From the NCBI GenBank assembly GCA_040882505.1, contig JBBEBE010000005.1, positions 1-64,000 on the forward strand: 64,000 bases of DNA, given 5' to 3'. This document shows, in pieces, positions 25,801 through 33,130 of the stretch. Numbering within the stretch: the stretch's first letter is position 1; every line of letters starts with the position of its first letter. The notes under the pieces are model-generated. The model was not told the DNA's origin and searched no databases. It saw only the letters and a program-made list of their open reading frames with translations. The stretch is from JBBEBE01 sp040882505. GTDB lineage: Bacteria; Bacteroidota; Rhodothermia; Balneolales; Balneolaceae. The position numbers were made by a program, and so were the translations under genes.

Positions 25801-26631
25801 TCGCGCAAAACTTTCGCGATCCTTGAACCCGAAGATCACCTCGGCCACATCCCGCATGTACACCAATCCTGTACTGCTGGACTCTTCGTTCATGTTTCGG
25901 GCCACGACCAAATCCTCGATCTCCTCTGGTCGCTCAAACTCCCCGCTTACCCGAATCAGATAACTCATTCGATCCACATCTACCGTTCCGCCTGGAATGG
26001 TTACGTTTTGCCCCTGAATGGCCCCGACAAGCTGACCCAGTGAGAGCCCATACCCGTTGAGCGCTGCCAGATCGACTCTGACCTGAACGTCTCGCTCCAA
26101 TTGGCCAACCATCTCTACTTCACGAATTCCGGAAAAAGCCTCCAATTCATCTTGAAGATCCTCTGCAAGTTCCGTCAATCGGGAGATCGGATAATCTGCC
26201 GACAAGTTGACGGTCATGATCGGAATGTCATCCAGATCAATCTCGACAATCAACGGCTCTTCGGCATCCGGAGGGAGTTCGGCACGAGCAAGATCGACAC
26301 GTTCACGTACTTTTTGGCTCGCTTCGGATATTTCGACATCCAGATTGAACTCTACAATCACGCTGCTGAAGCTCTCGGTCGTCGTCGAACGTATATCCTT
26401 GACCCCCGTAATTCCCTGAAGTTCACGCTCGATCGGTTGGGTCACCAGCGATTCCATGTCAACCGGACTGATCCCCGGGTAGACGGTGTTGATCACAAAG
26501 ATCGGAATGGCCACCGATGGATTGGACTCCTTGGGAATCGCTTGATAGCTGAACGAGCCGGCCACCACCAACAGTGCCGTCAAGACGATGATGACTGTCC
26601 GGTTTTTAAGGGTCTGATCAATCAATTTCAT
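22819..26631 (-). CDS. RND efflux transporter, AcrB/HAE family, with an enlarged membrane region
   Basis: 1270 residues, about 230 longer than AcrB. Inner-membrane proton-driven pump. N-terminal TM1 is followed by periplasmic PN1/PC-type sequence with MESLVTQPIERE and TTESFSSVIVEF. TM4 carries GLLVDNSVVVVEN, so one of the two proton-relay aspartates of AcrB (the second) is Asn. The excess lies around residues 515-750, where several extra membrane helices occupy the TM6-TM7 connection. The second half has the usual ACC-TM8-12 layout (PLIIMVAVGLSLTGV, VNNVVLLDYV). It overlaps the membrane-fusion gene by 14 nt and works with it and TolC. Substrate unknown. Confidence 0.92.
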   Translation of the reverse strand: MKLIDQTLKNRTVIIVLTALLVVAGSFSYQAIPKESNPSVAIPIFVINTVYPGISPVDMESLVTQPIERELQGITGVKDIRSTTTESFSSVIVEFNLDVEISEASQKVRERVDLARAELPPDAEEPLIVEIDLDDIPIMTVNLSADYPISRLTELAEDLQDELEAFSGIREVEMVGQLERDVQVRVDLAALNGYGLSLGQLVGAIQGQNVTIPGGTVDVDRMSYLIRVSGEFERPEEIEDLVVARNMNEESSSTGLVYMRDVAEVIFGFKDRESFARLRAYQTDEDGDPVPIDPAEIGDAQVISLNIKKSPGVNILDTANEVKSILEDRPMPPGTRVLVTGDQSDQVLTMISDLENSIISGMLFVILILVFFLGIRNALLVGTAVPLSILVGFIVLHAMGQSVNFIILFSLIIALGLLVDNSVVVVENIYRFREMGHSRFDAARLGTEEVGYALMAATATLLAAFIPMVFWPGIIGQVMSYLPMTLIIVLLCSLFVALVIYPVLTAYLVRLDDEPRKPVSQFVKVISGVLLLFAILAVGMANFTTLVVSLLTIIFFTAGYYFVIKPLSRRFTQRTLPHVIEVYRSFLNWMLQRDYTVRYALLRNTTALGALSLAALTGLVGWIVGSFSPAGNLLYPIAAILGGVGVLLLFVHLAEAIFLGGKQSVVIGGVLAGMISLILGVVSLSEAVGGVVWMSLLALPLWVVLVGGAGLLRKKNTPLILTDNRSLLLNSVMAVLISIFILFGLVPTGVEFFPQTDPNNIIVELEGPIGTNIHASNETARDVQDRIYRLMEEDPMVSAGIENVQTNVGVSGDPFFGGGAQSTERIRVTLNLVDFEDRAEPSSVTLGKIRNVIRDIPDMIITVDGEQMGPPTGAPVNIEISGEGFDEIVRIAEEITDMLVEASVTDQIPGLVDVRNNVSGGLPEYQVRVDYERASRFGLNMTDIAQTIRIANNGFETSSWRDGEDEYDIVVRLREEDRRDLESLRDLNIQTMDGMVPLVSVADFVEGTGLGSITRLDLQRTATIEGQAAPGYSGPEVLMEVQELLQAYQQDLPIGYSMAYTGENEDQEESFGFLSTALLIGFALIFMVMLGKFNSVVSPLIIMVAVGLSLTGVLLGLVLTRTPFGLMTFIGVISLAGIVCVNNVVLLDYVKQLIDGGMSKREAIIEAGAIRFRPVLLTALTTILGLVPLTFGINIDFVNLFVNMDPNIQFGSESTGFWGPMGIAIISGLTFATFLTLIVVPVLYSAFDSVSIRLSRLANEESEAEREQSI

Positions 26632-27721
26632 TCCGTGCCTCTTCTATCCAGTCTGACGCTTCATGACGGCCGACAATCTGTAGATGGTCTCCGGTGTTGA
26701 GGGTACTGAGTCCTGCGATCACCACCTCGTCCCCGCTTTCCAAGCCCGATGTAATTTGAATCAGTGAACCGGATGCCACCCCCGTATGCACCTCCCGCAA
26801 CTCTGCAGTTTTGTCTTCTCCTCGGTTCACGGCTACAAAAAGATAGATCGATTCCTCGTCCCGTATCAGTGCCGTCCTCGGAACAATTATCGCCTCTTCA
26901 AGAGTCGCTCTCCGGATGCGGAGGTCAACGACCATTTCCGGCTTCACTCGTCCTTCCATCGACGAAAGTCGGACCTCGATCGGGAACGTTCGTGTACCCG
27001 GGTCAATCAAATTGCCGGCAAAGGTTACCTCCGATTGAATCGGTTCGGTTCCGAGCGTACGCAGTACCAACTCAACGGGTGCTCCTTCTGCAATTTGCCC
27101 ACTATACCGTTCCGGAACTCCAGCGGCTACATGCAGGCGATCCGTGTTGACCAATTGCACAACCGGCGCTCCGGGAGCCGCCAGTTCGCCGATTTGCACA
27201 AATCGCTCCTCGATCCGTCCCGAAAACGGCGCTTTAATCTCGGTATCCTCCAGCTGCTTCTCGGCCTGTTCCAGTTGTGCACGCGCTTGGTCTCTCTGTG
27301 CTCGTGCACTCAGATAATCCTGTGTACTAATGATCTCCTCCCCATAGAGACGTTCCAATCGACTGAATGTGTCTTCTGCCAACTCATAGCCTGTTTGTGC
27401 AGCTGCGTATTGTGCCTGACTCAATCGATTGTCCATTACAGCGATGACATCCGCCTGACGAACCCGATCGCCCCGGTCGACAATGGATTGAATACGACCG
27501 GAATTTTCTGCAGAGATGGTGGCATCTTCTACCGCCTCAACCACACCACTCAGACGGATTTGATCTGAAAACGGCAATCGGTCGACGACCATCGTCTCCA
27601 CTGCCACTGTACGCACCTGCTCACGCTCTTCACTCTGACTCTCTTCTCCGCAAGATACCAGTAAAAGCAAACCAAGGAGAAGGGGCGCAATCTGTTTCGG
27701 ATATACCGTTTTTGTTCTCAT
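26618..27721 (-). CDS. RND efflux periplasmic adaptor (membrane-fusion protein)
   Basis: 367 residues. Lipoprotein signal with Cys24 after a Leu-rich core (LLVSC). A barrel-sandwich/lipoyl half-motif (GRIQSIVDRGDRV), a helical hairpin (about residues 105-165, Gln/Arg/Glu-rich), a second half-motif (IKAPFSGRIEERFV), and a beta-barrel and membrane-proximal domain make the standard HlyD/AcrA-type order. It bridges the RND pump and the outer-membrane channel. Its start is 12 bp downstream of the TolC stop and its end overlaps the pump gene. Confidence 0.92.
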   Translation of the reverse strand: MRTKTVYPKQIAPLLLGLLLLVSCGEESQSEEREQVRTVAVETMVVDRLPFSDQIRLSGVVEAVEDATISAENSGRIQSIVDRGDRVRQADVIAVMDNRLSQAQYAAAQTGYELAEDTFSRLERLYGEEIISTQDYLSARAQRDQARAQLEQAEKQLEDTEIKAPFSGRIEERFVQIGELAAPGAPVVQLVNTDRLHVAAGVPERYSGQIAEGAPVELVLRTLGTEPIQSEVTFAGNLIDPGTRTFPIEVRLSSMEGRVKPEMVVDLRIRRATLEEAIIVPRTALIRDEESIYLFVAVNRGEDKTAELREVHTGVASGSLIQITSGLESGDEVVIAGLSTLNTGDHLQIVGRHEASDWIEEARNEID

Positions 27722-27733
27722 ACGTATATTCTG

Positions 27734-29344
27734 TTAGTAAGTAAGTACCGGCTGTCCGGTAATTCTGTCGTAACGACTCTTGGCAACGAGCAGATCGTGA
27801 GCTGCCGATAACCAGGCAAGCCGGCTCTGATCCAAGAGGGACGAAGCCTGTCGTTCTTCCAGTGCCGTACCGACCCCTTCCGTCAATCGTCGACGTGCTT
27901 GTTCATAATTGAGATTGGCTCGCTCCAAATTTCTCTCCTGGCTGCGAATCCGTTGCCAGGCTGTCTCGATCTCACGACGCACTTGATCAACCTCCAGCTG
28001 AATGCCGTTCCTCAACTGCTCCCGATCAATTTGTGCCTGTTTGATTTCAATGCTCCGTTGCTGCATTCGTGAATGACGTTGGAAACCGTCGAACAGACTC
28101 CACTGAAGCTGAATTCCAACAGCCAAGGCCGAATCCCAGTAGGAGTCATCAAAAAATCCGCGAGTCTCGGTCCGAAATGAGAAGGGAGTTTCAGGATCAC
28201 TCCATACACGCTCTCTGTTTGTCGGTACTTGTCCGATGTACGCCGTATTGAGAAAAGCCTGTACAGTCGGAAAATATCGAGCGCGCTCCACTTTTTTCTG
28301 AATCCCCAACAACTCGATATATCCATTCATCTGTTGCAGATCCGGACGTCGGTTCAGTGCCAGCTCCAAATCGTAGGCTGGTTCCTGCAATGTCGTGGCG
28401 GCGGTTCCGTCCACATCAAGTGTGCCGCGCAGAGTCAATTCGGTCTCCACCGGAATCCCGATCGTCAATCCCAGCTGGAGAACAGCCATCTCTGCTCTGT
28501 TCTCCGAGGAGATCAACTCCGTCTCCAAATTGACAAGCTCCACCTCGGCACTCAAGCTTTCGTAATTGGATAGAATACCCGCCTCCACAGACGCCTGGGT
28601 ATCGCGGACCGTCTCCTTGAGTCGTTCAACGCTGGCACGAAGAACCTCCGTCTGCTCGCGTGCCAGGAGTGCACCATAGAACAATTGCCGAATTTGATCG
28701 ACTACAGACTGCTGTTGAGCTGCAAACTCGTCGCGATTCATCTCTTTGAGCTGTTCAGCCCCTCGAATAGCCGCAAATGCAGCTCCGTTGAAGAGGGTTT
28801 GTGTGACACTCAGACCGAAGTTGAATTGGTTGTCAATGGCAAACGGATTTTCGCCACCAGCCGGAGTGACTCCCGCATCTTCCATCCCCTGTTCCTGCCG
28901 GTCCATAAACTCTTCAAATGTAAGAGGCGCCGTGGATCCGTCACTGTCGGTTCTGGCCGTTTCGTTGTAATTGAGCCACTCCATTGCACCGAACAGATCA
29001 AACAATCCCCCGGCGTCGGATCCGGCAAACGGATTGGGGGATTTCAAATTACGGGTATACGAACCGCTCGCCCCAACTTGTGGATAGACTGTCCCCCATG
29101 CCTGCCGGATCTGTTCGTCTGCCATCTCCAGGTTCAGCAACCCCTTTTCAAGCAGATAGTTGTGCACCAACGCCAATTCGACGGCTTCTTCCAACGTCAG
29201 TGTCAACGAGTCGGGAATGGAGCGTTCCATCTGATCCGGAACCTGTGCATGCAGGGATGAGAGTGGCAAACCAACCATCAACAAAAGCAGACCGACAACC
29301 TTACACAACCCGTGACACAAACCCCGTACTCCTGATCTATTCAT
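27734..29344 (-). CDS. TolC-family outer-membrane channel
   Basis: 536 residues from the ATG at 29344; the frame opens 15 codons earlier. A signal peptide (hydrophobic core then SLHAQ) precedes two TolC repeats, each with long amphipathic helices (LTLEEAVELALVHNYLLEKG at the start, and RARYFPTVQAFLNTAYIG in the second). It forms the trimeric exit duct for the RND system encoded after it. About 60 bp downstream of pyrB, so transcript read-through from pyrRB is likely. Confidence 0.9.
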   Translation of the reverse strand: MNRSGVRGLCHGLCKVVGLLLLMVGLPLSSLHAQVPDQMERSIPDSLTLTLEEAVELALVHNYLLEKGLLNLEMADEQIRQAWGTVYPQVGASGSYTRNLKSPNPFAGSDAGGLFDLFGAMEWLNYNETARTDSDGSTAPLTFEEFMDRQEQGMEDAGVTPAGGENPFAIDNQFNFGLSVTQTLFNGAAFAAIRGAEQLKEMNRDEFAAQQQSVVDQIRQLFYGALLAREQTEVLRASVERLKETVRDTQASVEAGILSNYESLSAEVELVNLETELISSENRAEMAVLQLGLTIGIPVETELTLRGTLDVDGTAATTLQEPAYDLELALNRRPDLQQMNGYIELLGIQKKVERARYFPTVQAFLNTAYIGQVPTNRERVWSDPETPFSFRTETRGFFDDSYWDSALAVGIQLQWSLFDGFQRHSRMQQRSIEIKQAQIDREQLRNGIQLEVDQVRREIETAWQRIRSQERNLERANLNYEQARRRLTEGVGTALEERQASSLLDQSRLAWLSAAHDLLVAKSRYDRITGQPVLTY

Positions 29345-29404
29345 TACATTCCGGTATATTTTTACACTCTCTGACGGCCGGGTACGCAATCCCGTGCTGC
29401 TTCG

Positions 29405-30346
29405 CTACATTCGAGTTCCACCACTCAGCAGGTAGAGCACTGCCATTCGAACGGCCACACCATTGGTGACCTGATTCAAAATAACCGACCGTGGGCTGTC
29501 GGCGACGAGGCTGTCCAGCTCGACTCCCCGGTTGACAGGTCCCGGATGCATGACCGTAAAATCGGGATAACGCTCCAGGTGCTCCATCCGAATTCCGAAT
29601 GTTTGATGATACTCCCGAAGGGAAGGGAAAAGACTGGCACGTCCATTTTGACGCTCCAACTGGATACGTAACGCCATGGCTATGTCGCACCATTCAAGCG
29701 TTTCCTCCAAATTGTGTGAAACCTGAGCGCCAAGGCTTTCCACATAAAGAGGCATCATTGAACGGGGACCGCAAACCGTCACCTTAGCGCCCAGCTTGGA
29801 AAGCCCGATCAGATTTGAACGAACGACACGACTGTGTGCAATATCTCCGATGATTGCGATTTTCCGTCCGGTCAGCGACGGAGCCATTTGCTGCATGGTA
29901 AAGAGATCGAGAAGCGCTTGAGTCGGATGTTCGTGAGCGCCGTCTCCAGCATTGATAATGGCTGCATCGACTTGTCTGGTCAAAAAATCAGGGACGCCTG
30001 GACTTTCATGCCGAACCACGACCATGTCAATCTTCATGGAGCTGATGTTTCGAATCGTATCCTTTAACGACTCCCCTTTACTCGTACTTGAATTGGAAGC
30101 CGAAAAGTTGACGACGTCGGCCCCCATTCGTTTCTGTGCAAGCTCAAAAGACAGGCGGGTTCGTGTACTGTTTTCGTAAAACAGATTGACAATTGTTTTG
30201 TCTCTCAGGGTAGGCACCTTGGGTACCGGGCGATCCAGAATTTCCCGAAACGACTGCGCTTGGTCCAATAGAAACAGGATATCTTCGCTCGACCAATGTC
30301 GGAGCCCCAGAAGGTGCTTTTGCTGAAACGAATATCCCTCACTCAT
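29405..30346 (-). CDS. pyrB: Aspartate carbamoyltransferase catalytic subunit
   Basis: 313 residues from the ATG at 30346; the longer open frame overlaps pyrR and is not used. The carbamoyl-phosphate motif YENSTRTRLSFELA, the 80s-loop ASNSSTSKGESLKDT with its active Lys, and the aspartate-binding HPTQALLDLF all match ATCase. It makes N-carbamoylaspartate in UMP synthesis. No pyrI regulatory chain is nearby, so this is probably an unregulated trimer type. The start is 13 bp downstream of pyrR, the usual order in pyr operons. Confidence 0.95.
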   Translation of the reverse strand: MSEGYSFQQKHLLGLRHWSSEDILFLLDQAQSFREILDRPVPKVPTLRDKTIVNLFYENSTRTRLSFELAQKRMGADVVNFSASNSSTSKGESLKDTIRNISSMKIDMVVVRHESPGVPDFLTRQVDAAIINAGDGAHEHPTQALLDLFTMQQMAPSLTGRKIAIIGDIAHSRVVRSNLIGLSKLGAKVTVCGPRSMMPLYVESLGAQVSHNLEETLEWCDIAMALRIQLERQNGRASLFPSLREYHQTFGIRMEHLERYPDFTVMHPGPVNRGVELDSLVADSPRSVILNQVTNGVAVRMAVLYLLSGGTRM

Positions 30347-30359
30347 TGATTCATTGTTT

Positions 30360-30959
30360 TTACCCACGCGTATCCCCCGAATCTCCCTCGACCAGATAGA
30401 CGGCATCTTCTCCGTCCAACTCCTTGACATGGACCCGCACCTCTTCACTCTGGTGTGTCGGAACGGAGAGCCCGATGTAATCTGCACGAATTGGAAGCTC
30501 CCGGTGCCCCCGGTCGATCATACAGCAGAATCGAATCGATCGCGGTCTGCCGTACGACATCAAGGCATCCATCGCTGCCCGAACGGTTCGACCCGTATAG
30601 AGTACGTCATCGACGAGTACGACATCCCGATCATATAGATCGAAAGGAATTTCGGTGACTTGAACAGCCGGCATTTTCAACTTGGAGCGAAAGTCGTCCC
30701 GAAAGAATGTGACGTCGAGAGTACCCAAGTCGGGACGAACGCCGTGAAGTTCTTCCATGACCTGTGCGATCCGTTTTCCCATATAGACGCCACGTGTCTG
30801 CATCCCGACGATGGCAGGCGCCGAAGGGTCTTCGAATGGTTCTACAATCTGCCATGCAAACCTTCGGTAGGTGCGCATCAGGTCACTGGCAGACATAATT
30901 TCCACACTCTTCAATCGCGTCCTCCTGCTCCGTCTCCGATTCGGAACAAAATTACTCAT
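30360..30959 (-). CDS. pyrR: PyrR bifunctional pyr operon regulator / uracil phosphoribosyltransferase
   Basis: 199 residues. The phosphoribosyl-pyrophosphate motif DVVLVDDVLYTGRTVRAAMD is intact, and RGHRELPIRADYIG and the VxVxELDGED end match Bacillus PyrR. The family begins near residue 16, so a TTG (30914) or GTG (30905) may be the real start; the ATG at 30959 gives an Arg-rich tail. PyrR binds pyr mRNA in Gram-positives to attenuate transcription. I did not find the conserved anti-antiterminator hairpin ahead of pyrB, so control may be different here. Confidence 0.9.
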   Translation of the reverse strand: MSNFVPNRRRSRRTRLKSVEIMSASDLMRTYRRFAWQIVEPFEDPSAPAIVGMQTRGVYMGKRIAQVMEELHGVRPDLGTLDVTFFRDDFRSKLKMPAVQVTEIPFDLYDRDVVLVDDVLYTGRTVRAAMDALMSYGRPRSIRFCCMIDRGHRELPIRADYIGLSVPTHQSEEVRVHVKELDGEDAVYLVEGDSGDTRG

Positions 30960-31120
30960 AACTCACTTTCGACACAAAACGACCCGTTCTGCCGAATCCC
31001 TCAAGGAGAAGCACACAGAGGCTGTTTGGTTGAGTTCGCTTTCTTTTAGAGCCGTTAATCCCTATTATTGAGCGCATTTTTACCCCCATTGAATGGATCA
31101 CGGATCAAAGCGCAATCGTT

Positions 31121-32329
31121 ATGAAAATTCATGAGTATCAGGCCAAAGAGATTCTGAAAAGCTACGGCGTTGCCGTACCGGACGGAGTTCCGGCCAAATC
31201 TACAGATGAAGCCGTCAAGGCTGCCGAAGAGATGAAGAAAGGTGGTGCGACTCTTTTTGTCGTCAAGGCACAAATTCATGCCGGTGGACGCGGAAAAGGT
31301 CGAACCAAGAAGAGCGATGCCAAAGGGGTGATCCTTTGTAAAACCATTGACGACGTTCGGAAAGCTGCCGACAGCTTGCTTGGCGACACCCTTGTCACCA
31401 TTCAGACAGGAGATGCTGGTCAGGAGATCAAGACGATCTATGTAACCGATGGAGTCGACATTGAAAAAGAGTATTATCTCGGCATTCTGTTGGATCGTAC
31501 CCGCAGCCAGAATGTAATTATGGTTTCGACAGAGGGTGGAGTCGAAATCGAACAGGTCGCCGAAGAGAGCCCTGAAAAAATTATCAAAGAGTGGGTTGAA
31601 CCCGGAATGTCGCTTCAACCCAACCAGGCTCGACGACTCGCATTTGCATTGGGTCTGAAAGGAGACGCCTTCAAAAAAGGCGTCAAATTCATCCATGCGC
31701 TCTATAAATGCTACGACGAAACGGATTCCAACATGGTGGAGATCAATCCTCTGGTCACCACGCCGGACGGAGATGTTTTTGCTTTGGATGCGAAATTCAC
31801 GTTCGATGACAACGCCATGTATCGTCAAAAAGGGTATGCCGAACTGCGTGATCTCACAGAAGAGGATCCGACCGAAGTGGAAGCATCCGAGTTTGATCTG
31901 AATTATATCAAACTGGATGGAAATGTCGGGTGTATGGTGAATGGCGCCGGCCTTGCAATGGCTACCATGGACATCATCAAACTTTCCGGAGGTGATCCCG
32001 CCAATTTTCTGGATGTGGGTGGAGGAGCCAATGTGGAAACGGTCAAGAACGGTTTCCGAATCATTCTCGAAGACAAAAATGTAAAAGCGATTCTCATCAA
32101 TATCTTTGGCGGAATTGTCCGGTGTGACAGGGTCGCCAACGGTGTGATTGAAGCAATCAAAGATCCCGAGATTGCAGAAAAAGTGAAGAATGTGCCCATT
32201 ATCGTACGCCTTCAGGGTACCAACGCCGAAGAGGGCAAAAAGATCATTGACGAGAGCGATCTCAATGTGATCTCGGCAGTTCTACTCAAGGAGGCTGCCG
32301 AAGCCGTCTCCAGGGTACTGGCCGCCTGA
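31121..32329 (+). CDS. sucC: Succinate-CoA ligase (ADP-forming) beta subunit
   Basis: 402 residues, normal length. ATP-grasp domain at the N-terminus (MKIHEYQAKEILKSYGVAVP, KAQIHAGGRGKG) and CoA-ligase domain with GGGANVETV and ILINIFGGIVRCD. It converts succinyl-CoA to succinate with substrate-level phosphorylation in the TCA cycle, paired with SucD. No sucD gene lies next to it, so the alpha subunit is encoded elsewhere. It is a single-gene unit divergent from pyrR and ended by a strong terminator. Confidence 0.96.
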   Translation: MKIHEYQAKEILKSYGVAVPDGVPAKSTDEAVKAAEEMKKGGATLFVVKAQIHAGGRGKGRTKKSDAKGVILCKTIDDVRKAADSLLGDTLVTIQTGDAGQEIKTIYVTDGVDIEKEYYLGILLDRTRSQNVIMVSTEGGVEIEQVAEESPEKIIKEWVEPGMSLQPNQARRLAFALGLKGDAFKKGVKFIHALYKCYDETDSNMVEINPLVTTPDGDVFALDAKFTFDDNAMYRQKGYAELRDLTEEDPTEVEASEFDLNYIKLDGNVGCMVNGAGLAMATMDIIKLSGGDPANFLDVGGGANVETVKNGFRIILEDKNVKAILINIFGGIVRCDRVANGVIEAIKDPEIAEKVKNVPIIVRLQGTNAEEGKKIIDESDLNVISAVLLKEAAEAVSRVLAA

Positions 32330-32347
32330 TTCAAGATTTGAGCCCAT

Positions 32348-32384
32348 AAAAATAGCCGCCCTGATAACAGGAGCGGCTATTTTT
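32348..32384. terminator. Bidirectional terminator between sucC and yceI
   Basis: A perfect 12-bp stem AAAAATAGCCGC/GCGGCTATTTTT with a 13-base loop. The U-run is present on both strands, so it can stop both sucC (forward) and yceI (reverse). Confidence 0.9.
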
Positions 32385-32424
32385 ATGTCTTGGTATGTGG
32401 CAAAGATACCGGCTTCGTTCCCGA

Positions 32425-32964
32425 TCAGGCTTCTTGGGTTACCTGAACATCCAGATTCAGATGGATCTTGTCGGCCACCACAATATTTCCTGCTTCAGTC
32501 ACGGCGTTCCACTCCAATCCGAACTCTTTTCGGTTGATCGTTCCTTCAATTTCGAATCCAGCCTTGGTCTGACCATAGGGATCAACGGCTGTTCCACCAT
32601 GTGTGGCCTTGAGCTGAACCGTCTTGGTGGTGCCCCGAATGGTTAACTCCCCTTCCAGATCGTATTCTCCTTCTCCGCTCTTCTTGAACGTGGTGGATTT
32701 GAACGTCAGCTTCGGATGGTTCTCTGCATCAAAGAAGTCTGCAGATTTCAGATGTGCATCCCGATCTTCCACACCGGTATCGATGCTGTCAATACTCGCC
32801 TCGAACGTCGCCGATGCTCCATCAAAGTCTTCACCCTTTGATTCCAGCTGGCCACTGAACTCTTTGAATGTTCCTTTTACGGTCGAAATGACCAAATGCT
32901 TTACTTTGAATCCAATGACAGAGTGAGTAGGATCTATTGCCCAACGTGTTGTTTCTGTAGCCAT
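32425..32964 (-). CDS. YceI-family protein (polyisoprenoid-binding fold)
   Basis: 179 residues. The YceI lipocalin-like beta-barrel is shown by TRWAIDPTHSVIGFKVKHLVIS at the start, the DAENHPKLTF centre, and the EFGLEWN-type tail. There is no signal peptide, unlike E. coli YceI, so a cytosolic role is likely. Members bind isoprenoids or amides; the ligand here is unknown. A strong purine-rich ribosome site (AAGGAAGAAGG) precedes the ATG, suggesting good expression. Single gene, convergent with sucC. Confidence 0.9.
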   Translation of the reverse strand: MATETTRWAIDPTHSVIGFKVKHLVISTVKGTFKEFSGQLESKGEDFDGASATFEASIDSIDTGVEDRDAHLKSADFFDAENHPKLTFKSTTFKKSGEGEYDLEGELTIRGTTKTVQLKATHGGTAVDPYGQTKAGFEIEGTINRKEFGLEWNAVTEAGNIVVADKIHLNLDVQVTQEA

Positions 32965-33053
32965 TACCTTCTTCCTTTATTTTATTTCATGTTAAATGGT
33001 ATGATCTCAAACGAACGAGTGTTTGCCATCGTTCCCTCCGGCTCCTCAAAAAT

Positions 33054-33092
33054 GAAAAAAATCCGCCCCAGATCCGGAAGCGGATTTTTTTT
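33054..33092 (-). terminator. Terminator of the Na/Pi symporter gene
   Basis: On the reverse strand the stem ATCCGC/GCGGAT, extended by A/T pairs, is followed by TTTTTT. It lies about 40 bases after the symporter stop codon and before the yceI start. The A-run at its other side could also allow partial function forward. Confidence 0.75.
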
Positions 33093-33130
33093 CTGAATGG
33101 CGATCAAGATGATTCGAATCATTGCCCGAA

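Noticed and set aside
30960..31120. Search for a PyrR-binding attenuator or other riboswitch ahead of pyrR/pyrB
   Set aside because: No anti-antiterminator hairpin or terminator seen in the leader or in the 13-bp pyrR-pyrB gap.
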